A stretch of 64,000 nucleotides of DNA from Enterococcus durans NBRC 100479 = LMG 10746 (GTDB lineage Bacteria; Bacillota; Bacilli; Lactobacillales; Enterococcaceae). The notes below the pieces were generated by a model. It saw only the letters and a list, made by a program, of their open reading frames with translations. It was not told the origin of the DNA and made no database searches. The translations under genes were made by a program, and so were the position numbers. Shown here in pieces: positions 1-8,417 of this stretch (positions within the stretch are counted from its first letter, which is position 1; the number at the start of each line of letters is the position of its first letter). The stretch is taken from assembly GCF_001544215.1 (NCBI RefSeq), contig NZ_BCQB01000004.1, positions 39,157 to 103,156 of the forward strand, written 5' to 3'.

Positions 1-277
1 CTTTTACTAGATCTCCGCTTTTTAGCGGTTTTTTACGTGGAAAACCATGACAAATCTCATCATTGATACTGATACATGTTGCATATTCGTATCCTTCAAA
101 ACCGATTTGTGCAGCAATTCCTCCATGGCTTTCGATATAATTACGAACAAATACTTCGATATCCCAACTTGTTATCCCTGGTTTGATAAAATCTCGCAGA
201 TTTTTATGTACATCCGCTAGTAAGGCACCAGACTCTGCCATCGTTTCAATTTCTCGTGCTGATTTTAATGTAATCAT
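1..277 (-). CDS. map: Methionine aminopeptidase type I, 5' part (runs off the window)
   Basis: The leftward reading frame starts MITLKSAREIETMAESG and continues through GIAAQIGFEGY, ATCISINDEICHGFP and RKKPLKSGDLVK, the N-terminal half of type I methionine aminopeptidase. This cytoplasmic metalloenzyme removes the initiator methionine from nascent proteins. The visible residues include the HG of the SHGG segment and the NDEICHG stretch that lines the substrate pocket. The dinuclear metal-binding Asp, His and Glu residues lie beyond the window edge. The start is supported by an AGGAG sequence eight bases upstream. Only about 92 codons are visible. Confidence 0.93.
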   Translation of the reverse strand, partial: MITLKSAREIETMAESGALLADVHKNLRDFIKPGITSWDIEVFVRNYIESHGGIAAQIGFEGYEYATCISINDEICHGFPRKKPLKSGDLVK

Positions 278-386
278 ACTTTCGTCTCCTTTTTACAAAT
301 CCTTTTCATTTTACCATAGTAGCTTGAATTTCGCCAAATCAGATTCTCTCAAATCACTAAGTTCTGTTTTCTTTTACTCGATGTTT

Positions 387-395
387 TGGTATACT
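387..395 (+). promoter_or_regulatory. Extended -10 promoter for the flavodoxin gene
   Basis: TGG is followed directly by TATACT, an extended -10 element, about 50 bases upstream of the flavodoxin start. No convincing -35 hexamer is visible, which is usual for extended -10 promoters. The placement is an inference from sequence only. Confidence 0.5.
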
Positions 396-444
396 TTATA
401 AAAATGAACACTTCATTTCATTTATTAATCAGGAGGCACAACCC

Positions 445-885
445 ATGGCTTTAGCAAAAATTGTATATGCAAGTATGACTGGAAATACAGAAGAAATTGC
501 GGATATCGTAGCAGAAGCTTTTGAAAATTTAGATATCGAAGTTGAGATCAACGAGTGTACCCAAGTGGATGCAGATGAATTTGAAGATGCAGATATTTGT
601 GTCGTCGCCACTTATACATACGATGACGGAGATTTACCAGATGAGATCGTTGATCTATATGAAGACTTACAAGAATTAGACTTATCTGGAAAAACCTATG
701 GTGTGTGCGGCTCAGGTGATACCTTTTACGATGAATTTTGTAAATCGGTAGACGACTTTGATGCAGCATTCGCCAAAACTGGTGCTGTCAAAGGTGCAGA
801 GAATGTCAAAGTCGATCTGAACGCTGAAGAAGAAGACATCGAGAATCTTGAAGCTTTCGCAAAAGCACTCGCAGCAAAAATATAA
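445..885 (+). CDS. Flavodoxin, short-chain type
   Basis: This 146-residue, very acidic protein is a one-electron carrier that binds FMN non-covalently in the cytoplasm. It begins with a beta strand (AKIVYAS) and the FMN phosphate-binding loop SMTGNTEE (residues 10-17). A middle TYTYDDGDLPD loop and a later GVCGSGDTFYDEFC segment match the flavin-stacking loops of flavodoxins. The length fits the short-chain class, which lacks the 20-residue insertion. An AGGAGG ribosome site lies eight bases before the ATG. It stands alone between map (divergent) and a strong terminator. Its redox partner cannot be read from the context. Confidence 0.95.
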   Translation: MALAKIVYASMTGNTEEIADIVAEAFENLDIEVEINECTQVDADEFEDADICVVATYTYDDGDLPDEIVDLYEDLQELDLSGKTYGVCGSGDTFYDEFCKSVDDFDAAFAKTGAVKGAENVKVDLNAEEEDIENLEAFAKALAAKI

Positions 886-931
886 AAAGAACGCATCCTG
901 TCGGAGAGAAGTGACAGGATGCGCTCTTTTT
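886..931. terminator. Bidirectional rho-independent terminator
   Basis: Arms at 888-902 and 913-927 pair over about 15 bp with a ten-base loop. A T run follows on the right and an A run precedes on the left. It can end both the flavodoxin transcript and the convergent TetR transcript. Confidence 0.9.
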
Positions 932-1006
932 ATCATTAGAAGCATTTAATTTCGGAAATCAACGGGTACGCTTGGCAAAGATTTTCAACGGCACAATGAA
1001 TGGTTA

Positions 1007-1576
1007 TCAATCCACTTCGATCGGTTCTTTCAAATTCAAAATAGCATCAATATTGTCTTGGATGATTTTTTCAATCTGGTGATCTGTGGGGTGGATGATG
1101 TTCGAGGACATCAAGGCAGCAATACCTGTAGCAATAATCCAAGTACCATTATGCAAGGATTCGATTTGTTCATCTGACAAGTACGCATATTGGGGGTCGT
1201 CCTTGACCATTTGTACAAAATAATTATAAGAGAAAGCCTGCATCTCCTTTCCCCCACCATATTCTTCTAAGTACAATGAACTATATAGTTTTTTCTCGCG
1301 ATTAGCGAAATGGATATAGTTATAAGCTAAATCAATAATCGTATTCCCAGTATGTACTACAGGAAACACTTCATATTTTAAGTAATCATAGATTTGTACA
1401 AACAGTGCCCGTTTTAAGTCATCCATGTTTTTAAATTCAAGATAAATCGGTTGGGTGGAACAATTCATCTTATTTGCAATATTTCTAGCAGTAAATCTTG
1501 AAAAACCTTCTGTGGTAGCCACTTCATATGCAGCTGACAAAATCTGCTCCTTTGTAATCGTCTTTTTTCTTGCCAT
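1007..1576 (-). CDS. TetR/AcrR family transcriptional regulator
   Basis: This 189-residue protein has the TetR N-terminal helix-turn-helix: ITKEQILSAAYEVATTEGF, then FTARNIANKMNCSTQPIYLEF (residues about 25-50), where the STQPIY segment is the recognition helix. The C-terminal two thirds is an alpha-helical ligand-binding region without a recognisable subfamily signature. It is divergent from the M29 aminopeptidase gene. A near-palindrome AACATTTACATGTT at 1742-1755 in the shared intergenic region is a possible operator, but this is a guess. The inducer and regulon are unknown. Upstream bases are very AT-rich. Confidence 0.88.
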   Translation of the reverse strand: MARKKTITKEQILSAAYEVATTEGFSRFTARNIANKMNCSTQPIYLEFKNMDDLKRALFVQIYDYLKYEVFPVVHTGNTIIDLAYNYIHFANREKKLYSSLYLEEYGGGKEMQAFSYNYFVQMVKDDPQYAYLSDEQIESLHNGTWIIATGIAALMSSNIIHPTDHQIEKIIQDNIDAILNLKEPIEVD

Positions 1577-1832
1577 AATTTTTTAATCTCCTTGAAATTA
1601 TTTATAACGCTTCCACCATTGATTGATTTTATTGTAACATGTTTTTTTTACTATACACAACTTGTTTTTGAATATTTATAAAAATACTCAAATCAAAGCA
1701 ATTATCAAGAAAAAAAAGCACTATTTTTTATCCAATAAATTAACATTTACATGTTTATGCAAATTGTATATACTTTTATTAAGTGTTATCATACAAATAG
1801 TTATCCGATAAATAATGAGGAGGAAAAAAACT

Positions 1833-3065
1833 ATGTTAGCAAATTTTAATGAAAATCTTGAAAAATACGCACGTTTGATCGTTGAAACTGGTGTCAGCGT
1901 AAAAAAGGATCATACCGTTGTCCTACAAATCAACGTTGATCAGGCTCCTCTAGCACGTTTGATTACAAAAGAAGCTTATCAATCAGGTGCAGCTGAAGTC
2001 ATCGTTCAATGGACAGACGATGTCATCCAAAAAGAATTTCTTTCTCATGCAGCAAATGATCGTCTCGAACAAATCCCTCAATATAAAATTGATCAAACAG
2101 ACGATTGGGTAGCTAAAGGTGCAAGTCGAATCAGTGTCGTTTCATCCGATCCTGAAGCATTTGCCGGAATCGATAGCGATCGTGTAGCCACATTTCAAGC
2201 TGCCTCTGGCAAAGCCTTGATGAATCTTCGAAAAGCGACACAAGCAAATAAAGTAAGTTGGACAGTTGTTGCAGCAGCAGGCAAACAATGGGCTGCAAAA
2301 GTCTTCCCTGATCTACCTGAGGAAGAACAGGTCGATGCTTTATGGGATCAGATCTTTAAAACTACTCGTGTGTATGAAGAAGATCCAATATTAGCTTGGG
2401 AAAAGCATGATGAAACATTAGCGCAAAAAGCTGCAGAGCTAAATAAAGAACAGTTTTCTGCTTTACACTATACTGCCCCAGGTACAGACATCATTATAGG
2501 GTTGCCAAAAAATCATCTTTGGGAAGGCGCTGGAAGCTATAACGCCCGTGGCGAAAAATTCATGGCAAATATGCCAACGGAAGAAGTCTTTACTGCCCCA
2601 GATTATCGTCGGATCAATGGGTATATTTCTAGTACTAAACCACTAAGTTATGCTGGGACTACTATTTCTGGAATGACATTCACATTTAAAGATGGAAAAG
2701 TCATCGATTTTTCTGCAGAACAGGGTCAAGACGTATTAGCAAAATTATTGGATACAGATGAAGGTGCCCGTTCGTTAGGAGAAGTAGCGCTTGTACCTGA
2801 TCCCTCTCCTATTTCTCAATCAGGTATCATCTTCTATAACACATTATTTGATGAAAATGCATCCAATCATTTAGCACTCGGCGCCGCTTATGCATTCAGT
2901 GTAGAGGGCGGAACAGAAATGACCGATGAGGAACTAGCAGAAGCTGGCTTGAATCGAAGTCAAACTCATGTGGATTTCATGGTAGGATCAGATAAAATGA
3001 ATATTGACGGCATTCGTGAAGACGGCTCAACTGTTCCCGTTTTCCGCAATGGTAATTGGGCATGA
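1833..3065 (+). CDS. pepS: Aminopeptidase PepS-like, peptidase family M29
   Basis: The 410-residue product begins MLANFNENLEKYARLIVETG and matches M29 (thermophilic aminopeptidase / PepS / AmpS) metallo-aminopeptidases along its length. Family landmarks are visible: GLPKNHLWEGAGSYNARGEKFMANMPTEEVFTAPD carries the metal-ligand region with the Glu of MPTEEVF, and SNHLALGAAYAFS and THVDFMVGS near the C terminus carry the His and Asp ligands. The enzyme trims N-terminal residues from peptides in the cytoplasm. An ATG 18 bases upstream overlaps the GAGGAGG ribosome site, so the ATG at 1833 is chosen. It is transcribed alone, divergent from the TetR gene, and ends before a strong terminator. Confidence 0.93.
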   Translation: MLANFNENLEKYARLIVETGVSVKKDHTVVLQINVDQAPLARLITKEAYQSGAAEVIVQWTDDVIQKEFLSHAANDRLEQIPQYKIDQTDDWVAKGASRISVVSSDPEAFAGIDSDRVATFQAASGKALMNLRKATQANKVSWTVVAAAGKQWAAKVFPDLPEEEQVDALWDQIFKTTRVYEEDPILAWEKHDETLAQKAAELNKEQFSALHYTAPGTDIIIGLPKNHLWEGAGSYNARGEKFMANMPTEEVFTAPDYRRINGYISSTKPLSYAGTTISGMTFTFKDGKVIDFSAEQGQDVLAKLLDTDEGARSLGEVALVPDPSPISQSGIIFYNTLFDENASNHLALGAAYAFSVEGGTEMTDEELAEAGLNRSQTHVDFMVGSDKMNIDGIREDGSTVPVFRNGNWA

Positions 3066-3552
3066 TCAGTTAGCTCCCCTTCTTCATTAAAGAATGAAAT
3101 CAGAATTTTTTACTGATTAATTATCCTAAAAACTAGCAACTATCACTGACTAGGAGAAATTTTCTTGGCTAGTGGTGATTGCTAGTTTATTTTTTTCTGA
3201 CTATCTGCACATCTTATCCATGTCCATGAGAAAATTCCTTTTGAATGACATTGATGCTAGCAATATTGGAAAGACAGCCTAAGACCTACTGAAGTACGAA
3301 TACATTCTTTGATGTATTGATTTTTCTACAATTGAAAGTGCTCGAAAAATCATGAAAACAACTTTATCAAAAATGAGAAAAAGCGATTTGTCACCTTCTC
3401 TAAAAAAAGGCAGAATGACTTCTTACTATCCTAAGCGCACCAAGTTTTTTTATGGAACCAAAAAAATCCGTACTCGAACTGGCATACGGCAGACTGTTCT
3501 TGTTATACAGATTCTTTACAAAAAAATCCAACCTAGAAAAGAGGAATTAGAA
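3066..3552. other. Non-coding gap after pepS
   Basis: The gap holds the pepS terminator (3129-3197), a minor hairpin at about 3098-3118, and the likely promoter region of the DUF898 gene. An open frame extends upstream of 3553 to 3352. It has no ribosome site and an unusual basic composition, so I do not count it as coding. Confidence 0.6.
3129..3197 (+). terminator. Rho-independent terminator of pepS
   Basis: AAACTAGCAA at 3130-3139 pairs with TTGCTAGTTT at 3179-3188. The stem continues inward with a small bulge (TATCAC / GTGGTGAT region), and a run of seven T follows. Confidence 0.85.
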
Positions 3553-3858
3553 ATGAGAAACTCGTATTTTGATGGCGGATTAGTAACGTATATCGGCACA
3601 TCGATCCTAGCTACCTTGATTACCGTGTGTACTTTCGGCATCTGTGCACCGTGGGGAATTTGCTTGCTGTATAATTGGAAGATCAAGCATACAGTGATCA
3701 ATGGAAAAAGACTGTATTTCGATGGTACAGCAGTGCAATTATTTGGAAATTGGATCAAGTGGCTATTTCTGACATTTATCACGCTGGGGATTTACGGTTT
3801 TTGGTTACATATCAAACTGGAACAATGGCGAGTGAAGCATACGCATGTAGCAGGTTGA
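3553..3858 (+). CDS. Small DUF898/YjgN-like membrane protein
   Basis: The product is 101 residues and starts MRNSYFDGGLVTYIG. Two hydrophobic segments (about residues 11-40 and 65-88) suggest two membrane passes, each preceded by the repeated family motif seen as YFDGGLVTYIG and YFDGTAVQLFGNWIKW. These repeated FDG-aromatic boxes and the WxIKxT/VKHT segments are typical of the DUF898 (YjgN) family, whose function is unknown. The ATG at 3553 is chosen because a GAGGAA ribosome site sits just before it. The upstream in-frame extension lacks one. No operon partners. Confidence 0.78.
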   Translation: MRNSYFDGGLVTYIGTSILATLITVCTFGICAPWGICLLYNWKIKHTVINGKRLYFDGTAVQLFGNWIKWLFLTFITLGIYGFWLHIKLEQWRVKHTHVAG

Positions 3859-4022
3859 TATTTTATGGTTGATTTTTATCTACCAAGTACAGTTTATGTA
3901 TCGAGATGATTCGTTTGCTTCCTCTATGAGAAGCGGTGACTCAAGATAAAACATCGATACTGTTCACTACTTTATATGAAAATGATAACTTGTTTGGCAT
4001 TTTTTGCACAAATATAAAACAA

Positions 4023-4196
4023 GAATGTGGGAAAATCTAAAGATCAGTTTTGCTTCAGACTCTCAAATAAACGTCGTCCAAAAGGCAGATCTTTCGTAAA
4101 TTTCAAAAAAACGAGTGTGAGACAGAAGTGTTTCTTACTTTTGTCCCACGCTCGTTTTTCTCTCCAATTTATCAAACCTAAACGACTTTTGTCTCG
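4023..4196. repeat. Modular palindromic repeat, copy A (EFAR-like)
   Basis: This copy has a head module (GAATGTGGG ... TTTTGCTTCAGACTCTC), a linker (AAATAAACG ... CCAAAAGGCAGATCTTTCG) and a strong hairpin whose arms at about 4110-4132 and 4136-4158 pair with G-U wobbles. The tail TCAAACCTAAACGACTTTTGTCTCG follows. The same modules recur at 17646-17814, 57268-57416 and 63790-64000. It fills the 3859-4207 gap and may also end the DUF898 transcript and the leftward tRNA transcript. Family assignment is from memory of E. faecalis EFAR elements. Confidence 0.7.
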
Positions 4197-4207
4197 TTCT
4201 ATATATA

Positions 4208-4281
<74 letters not shown>

Positions 4282-4434
4282 AAAAACTCAATACTATTAT
4301 TTTAGCTTGTTTATATGCCACATGCAAGCTTCTATTCTAAAATCTCTTGGTTTTAACGAGGCAAAACGTTTCCAAGTCAGACCCTGTAATGATAAAATGT
4401 ACTTATAAATTCAGGTGATAGAGGAGGTTTTTTT

Positions 4435-4599
4435 ATGAATGACAAACCAAAAGAAAAAGTTTATGCTGAACGTTTTGATGCATCGAAGAAAGAACGAGAA
4501 GAACTTTCAAAAAAGGCAATCAATCAGCATGAAAAAAACAAACCTCAGAAAAAAGAGAGTCGAAAGTTTAAATTTACAAAAAAAGACGATTTATTATAA
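4435..4599 (+). CDS. 54-residue highly charged micro-protein
   Basis: The short frame reads MNDKPKEKVYAERFDASKKE and ends KFTKKDDLL. A perfect GAGGAGG ribosome site lies eight bases before the ATG and a strong terminator follows, so it looks like a real monocistronic gene. It is almost all Lys, Glu, Arg, Asp and Asn, with no hydrophobic segment, and is probably a soluble, possibly disordered cytoplasmic protein. I do not recognise a family and assign no function. Confidence 0.75.
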   Translation: MNDKPKEKVYAERFDASKKEREELSKKAINQHEKNKPQKKESRKFKFTKKDDLL

Positions 4600-4605
4600 A
4601 ATTGA

Positions 4606-4648
4606 GAAAAAGAACGAACAGGAGCTATTCTGTCCGTTCTTTTTTTAT
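4606..4648. terminator. Rho-independent terminator between convergent genes
   Basis: AAAGAACGAACAG and CTGTCCGTTCTTT (about 4609-4621 and 4630-4642) pair with one mismatch and are followed by seven T. An A-rich left flank also lets it work for the leftward acetyltransferase gene ending at 4668. Confidence 0.88.
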
Positions 4649-4667
4649 CCCAACATATCCTCTTTAC

Positions 4668-5849
4668 TTAAAAATAATCATTTAAAATCGGCTGTTGCTG
4701 AGGAAAAAGCAAGTTCAATGCAGCGATCGATTCACTAACCTTGATTTTATCATAAAAAACCAATTCATCTAACTTACGATAAGCCATCAATAGCTGAGTC
4801 ATATGCTGGATGTTTCCACTGATGGTGGGCAAATCAGTTTGTTCGACTTTTTTTAGCTGATTTTTCCCATCAACGATATGGACCTCAAAGATTCCTTCAT
4901 TCCATTTTGCATACTCATCTTCGACGATCTCCACAGCAAATGCCGTATTTTTTCCATTGAAGGGGTACGACTCTAAGAAACGTTCTATGTCAACGATCCG
5001 TCCCATCATGTATGGTACCACGGTCATTTTAGCAAATGGATTTTGCAATAAATAATTTTGGCTATTGCCTGAATATCCGCAAGCATACTCAAATGATTCA
5101 AACGCCCCACTATGCGAACCGACAAAGCGAACAAGTGCCTTAAAAGCCTCATGTGTCAAGTAGCCCCATTCTACTATCTTGAAAGTTGGTGCTGTTAATT
5201 GGTATACAACATATCCTTTTGCTTGACCCGTTTCATCATAATATAAGGCGTAATGATTTTCTTTTCTGACTTTAAACTTATAATTGTACCACCATGATTC
5301 TCTTTTCAACCCGCCACGACTATTCTCAGGCATTTGTGAATAGATGGTATCCATTGCTTCTTTCGCTTGATCGAATGACAGACGTTTCATTTTTCCTGAT
5401 GTCTTTTTCACATTTGGTATGTCTCTGCTATCTAGTTGGTAGTTTGCTTGATCAAATACCTGCTCATAACCATAACGACGATAAAACGGATATGAGAATG
5501 GCGCTAGATAGGACAGGCTGACCTTTCTTTCACGACAATCTTTGAGGATTTTTTCCATGATTTGATTGATCCCGCCTTGTCCTCTTGCTTCGGGATAAGA
5601 AGCAACGTAACCGATTCCTGCCATCAAATATTCTTTCCCATGAAATTCAACAGGAAAAGGGGTAGCGATTACTTGACTGGTTAATTGATCGTCCTGATCA
5701 AAAAAGCCATAATTCCATGAATGTTTAGCAAGCATTCGAAATTTTTCTCTTCTTTCTACCGTATCCTTTGCATTGAATGCATAAATCGCTAGATCACACA
5801 TTTCATCGACATAATCAAGTCCTACTTTTTTCACATCATTTGCCATCAT
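4668..5849 (-). CDS. Eis-like GNAT family N-acetyltransferase
   Basis: The 393-residue product has the three-part layout of Eis-type acetyltransferases. An N-terminal GNAT domain carries the acetyl-CoA loop in VASYPEARGQGGINQIMEKIL, a second GNAT-like domain follows, and the C-terminal sterol-carrier-like domain ends in LFPQQQPILNDYF. Eis homologues acetylate amines such as aminoglycosides, but the substrate here is unknown. The start MMANDVKKVG is chosen because GAAGGGG precedes it. The longer frame upstream lacks a ribosome site. It is a single gene, convergent with the micro-protein gene at 4435. Confidence 0.88.
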   Translation of the reverse strand: MMANDVKKVGLDYVDEMCDLAIYAFNAKDTVERREKFRMLAKHSWNYGFFDQDDQLTSQVIATPFPVEFHGKEYLMAGIGYVASYPEARGQGGINQIMEKILKDCRERKVSLSYLAPFSYPFYRRYGYEQVFDQANYQLDSRDIPNVKKTSGKMKRLSFDQAKEAMDTIYSQMPENSRGGLKRESWWYNYKFKVRKENHYALYYDETGQAKGYVVYQLTAPTFKIVEWGYLTHEAFKALVRFVGSHSGAFESFEYACGYSGNSQNYLLQNPFAKMTVVPYMMGRIVDIERFLESYPFNGKNTAFAVEIVEDEYAKWNEGIFEVHIVDGKNQLKKVEQTDLPTISGNIQHMTQLLMAYRKLDELVFYDKIKVSESIAALNLLFPQQQPILNDYF

Positions 5850-6025
5850 TATTACCCCTTCCATCAACACAACAAAATTGTGACAAGACTTGTTCAATAA
5901 TAATCAGTTTAGTAAACAATATCATTTAAATAAACATTTTTATTATTTCCCCATCGTCTTTGCCACAACCTTTGACTCTTCAAATTATTTTATAGTCTTT
6001 TGCTCTGTTACTCTTGAGCAAAAGC

Positions 6026-6439
6026 TTAGTAAGTTTCTTCAATCATCACTAATATTTTTTTGAAACGACGTTTTTTGAAATACATCAATAATGTTCCTAA
6101 AATCATATCGTTCAATTTTTGTAGCATTCCATGAGATTCCATCTGTTCTGTGTAATGCACTTCACAGGAAGAATCATCTATAGGCTTGATTTGATAATGG
6201 ACAACAAAATCATTTTTTGTTGTTGACGTACGAAATTTATAGGACTGGTTTTCAATGAGCTCTTCGATTTTGATACGAGCACGGTTATTTTGCGAAAATT
6301 GCTTCACGTATTCCAAATTTTCTAACTGTTTACGAGTCACTGATTTTCCAGTCGCTTTACGTACATCAAAAAGGACAGAGTCCATAACTTTATCGTAGAA
6401 AAACGATGCCGGAATATTTAATTTTTTTACAATTTCCAT
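6026..6439 (-). CDS. DUF3284 domain protein
   Basis: This 137-residue soluble protein begins MEIVKKLNIPASFFYDKVMDSVLFDVRKATGK. It fits DUF3284, a START-like fold often encoded beside PTS genes in enterococci and other Lactobacillales, with no established biochemical role. Its ATG overlaps the stop codon of the upstream 60-residue gene in TAATG, so the two are translationally coupled. It is the last gene of the PTS cluster that starts at 8735. The C-terminal GTLLMYFKKRRFKKILVMIEETY is basic and amphipathic. Confidence 0.8.
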   Translation of the reverse strand: MEIVKKLNIPASFFYDKVMDSVLFDVRKATGKSVTRKQLENLEYVKQFSQNNRARIKIEELIENQSYKFRTSTTKNDFVVHYQIKPIDDSSCEVHYTEQMESHGMLQKLNDMILGTLLMYFKKRRFKKILVMIEETY

Positions 6440-6621
6440 TAGTTATTTTTCCCCTTTGCTTCTTCTCTTTTTTTCCCTTTCAAAAAGAAATATATACCTA
6501 AACCTGCCAGAAAAAGTCCAGTGACCATACTGTATAGATCATATTTTTGTGAACCAGGATTTAAACTATATAATACGATCAGTGAACCAACACTACATAA
6601 GAATAAACCGTTTTTTATCAT
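6439..6621 (-). CDS. Small two-pass membrane protein in the PTS cluster
   Basis: The 60-residue product has two hydrophobic segments, about residues 3-20 and 31-47 (SMVTGLFLAGLGIYFFL), followed by a positively charged tail KGKKREEAKGKNN that should face the cytoplasm. The ribosome site AGGATGG precedes the ATG. It overlaps the DUF3284 start by one base. I do not recognise the family. Its place between PTS accessory genes suggests co-expression with sugar uptake but gives no function. Confidence 0.65.
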   Translation of the reverse strand: MIKNGLFLCSVGSLIVLYSLNPGSQKYDLYSMVTGLFLAGLGIYFFLKGKKREEAKGKNN

Positions 6622-6653
6622 TTTGAACCCATCCTATCTTTCAGCCACGAAGA

Positions 6654-6875
6654 CTAAACTGCTGTTGCTTGGAAATATAAAACAGTGCCCCATGGTTGTG
6701 CTTTAATCAATTCTTTCGCCTTTTTAGCTGCTGCTTCTGTATCTTCAGCTGTTGTTTCGAATAATAATTTGATTCCTTGTTTTTCTTTGAATGTAAAAGA
6801 GATACCCTCTTCGTTGTATCCTTCTAATAACTCTTTGATAGCATCTTGTTGCATTGCACTTGCAATTGAGATCAT
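6654..6875 (-). CDS. Unrecognised 73-residue protein in the PTS cluster
   Basis: The product starts MISIASAMQQDAIKELLEGY and ends WGTVLYFQATAV. The pattern of short alternating strands and two amphipathic helices (KELLEGYNEE and DTEAAAKKAKELIKAQ) suggests a compact alpha/beta fold. There is no signal peptide or membrane segment. AGGAGG lies nine bases before the ATG. It follows the IIC gene by 63 bases and is probably in the same transcript. The Glu- and Lys-rich helices and size are loosely like small PTS-associated proteins, but I cannot name a family. Confidence 0.65.
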   Translation of the reverse strand: MISIASAMQQDAIKELLEGYNEEGISFTFKEKQGIKLLFETTAEDTEAAAKKAKELIKAQPWGTVLYFQATAV

Positions 6876-6938
6876 ACTTTTTTCCTCCTACATTGATAAG
6901 TGAGCAGAAGCAGGAAATGCTTCTGCCCCACTAATTTT

Positions 6939-8375
6939 TTACTGTTCGCCTGCCGCAGGGTCCATTTTATTTGCAGAGATAACAAATGGTGCCCAGATCA
7001 GGAAGGTGACTACCATACATACGAGTGTAACGATTGGCGCACGCCAGTCTGCCCCGGTTGCTAGGAATGATAGCAGGAATGGCGGAACAACCCACGTGAC
7101 TTGTTGAGAAACAGGTGCGACTAATCCCAGATAAGTTGCCACCCAACCAATTGCAGTTGCGACAACAGGGGCAACTAAGAATGGGATGAACATGATCGCA
7201 TTCAAGACGATTGGTAAACCAAACATCACTGGTTCATTGATATTGAAGACGCCAGGTCCAATGGATAGTTTTGCTACTGTTAAGTAGTCTGCACGTTTTG
7301 AGAATAATAAAATGGCGATCAAGAGAACGATTGTACCACCTGATCCACCGAACCAAGCAAAGGCATCGAATGATCCACGAACCCACATATACGCTTTTCC
7401 ATCTTCAATTGCATCTAATACTGCTGGAGTACCTGTTTTTCCATTGTACCCTTTTTGGAAAATATCGATATTGATCAGTTGTGCTTGTCCCCAAATCCCT
7501 TCTAGGACTGGTGCCAAAACGTTTGGTCCATGGATACCGAAGAACCAGAAAATCTGCACGAAAACTGTGACGATCAATACTGCGCCGATCCCTTGTGATA
7601 GACCCAAGAATGGTTCAGCGATATATTTTTGGACCAAATCAATAATCAATTGGCCATCTGCCAAGCGACCAACGATATAGTTAATAATTGCAATGATATA
7701 TAAAGCAATCGTTGCTGGTAAAATTGCTGCAAAAGCTTTTGATACTGCTGGCGGAACTGAATCCGGCATTTTGATCGTGATATCTGCCAACATTAATTTA
7801 CAGAAAATAATTACTGAGATGGCACCCATGATCATGACTGTAAAATAAGCATTACCATTCAAATGATCAAGTTTCAACCAACCCCAAAGACCGACAGATA
7901 ACGTACCGTCTGCGATCGTCGCACCTAATTCTGTTCCATTGATCGCATCTGCTACATTTTTTGGAACATCGACATTCAACGCTGCTGATAAAGCTGGTCC
8001 AAAAGAAATTCCTTGAATAAGCGTAGCTAGACCAACGATACCACCTGCTAGATCATTCACCCCATAGGCTCTTGCTAAATTATAGCCCCATGAGAAAGCG
8101 AAGATCAGACCTGCAATGGCTAATGTACCATTCCAAACAAAACCATTGATACCAATAATAACATTCAATACTGCGAAAATTCCTTTATCAGCTGCTAAGC
8201 TATCCGCATAAGTGCTGACAAATTGCTGTGGTAAATCTCGAATAATTGCGTTGATCATTACAGCGACTGATCCAGCCATCGTTGCCGGTAACGTACCGAT
8301 AAATGCGTCACGCAAAGCAACTAAGTGTTTCTGCGCACCGATTTTTGCGGCAACCGGAAGGATGTATTTCTCCAT
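6939..8375 (-). CDS. celB: PTS sugar transporter EIIC, lactose/cellobiose family
   Basis: This 478-residue integral membrane permease starts MEKYILPVAAKIGAQKHLVALRDAF, the typical N terminus of lactose/cellobiose/diacetylchitobiose EIIC proteins. The conserved loop VFNINEPVMFGLPIVLN (about residues 373-389) holds the NEP sugar-binding motif, and the FWFFGIHGPN segment is also family-specific. It should move a beta-glucoside-type disaccharide while EIIB phosphorylates it. The exact sugar cannot be read. The ribosome site is weak: GGAGG sits about 24 bases before the ATG and no closer in-frame start exists. It is 42 bases downstream of the IIB gene. No EIIA or 6-phospho-glycosidase gene is present nearby. 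Confidence 0.92.
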   Translation of the reverse strand: MEKYILPVAAKIGAQKHLVALRDAFIGTLPATMAGSVAVMINAIIRDLPQQFVSTYADSLAADKGIFAVLNVIIGINGFVWNGTLAIAGLIFAFSWGYNLARAYGVNDLAGGIVGLATLIQGISFGPALSAALNVDVPKNVADAINGTELGATIADGTLSVGLWGWLKLDHLNGNAYFTVMIMGAISVIIFCKLMLADITIKMPDSVPPAVSKAFAAILPATIALYIIAIINYIVGRLADGQLIIDLVQKYIAEPFLGLSQGIGAVLIVTVFVQIFWFFGIHGPNVLAPVLEGIWGQAQLINIDIFQKGYNGKTGTPAVLDAIEDGKAYMWVRGSFDAFAWFGGSGGTIVLLIAILLFSKRADYLTVAKLSIGPGVFNINEPVMFGLPIVLNAIMFIPFLVAPVVATAIGWVATYLGLVAPVSQQVTWVVPPFLLSFLATGADWRAPIVTLVCMVVTFLIWAPFVISANKMDPAAGEQ

Positions 8376-8417
8376 CCAACTTGTTAATCCGTTTCGCTAC
8401 CTCCAATTGAATTGTAA

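Noticed and set aside
1742..1755. Near-palindrome AACATTTACATGTT as TetR operator
   Set aside because: It is short, AT-rich and without a second copy, so I mention it only as a possibility in the TetR entry.
3352..3552. N-terminal extension of the DUF898 protein
   Set aside because: No ribosome site before 3352, and the basic sequence is unlike the family. GAGGAA and ATG at 3553 give a full-length family member.
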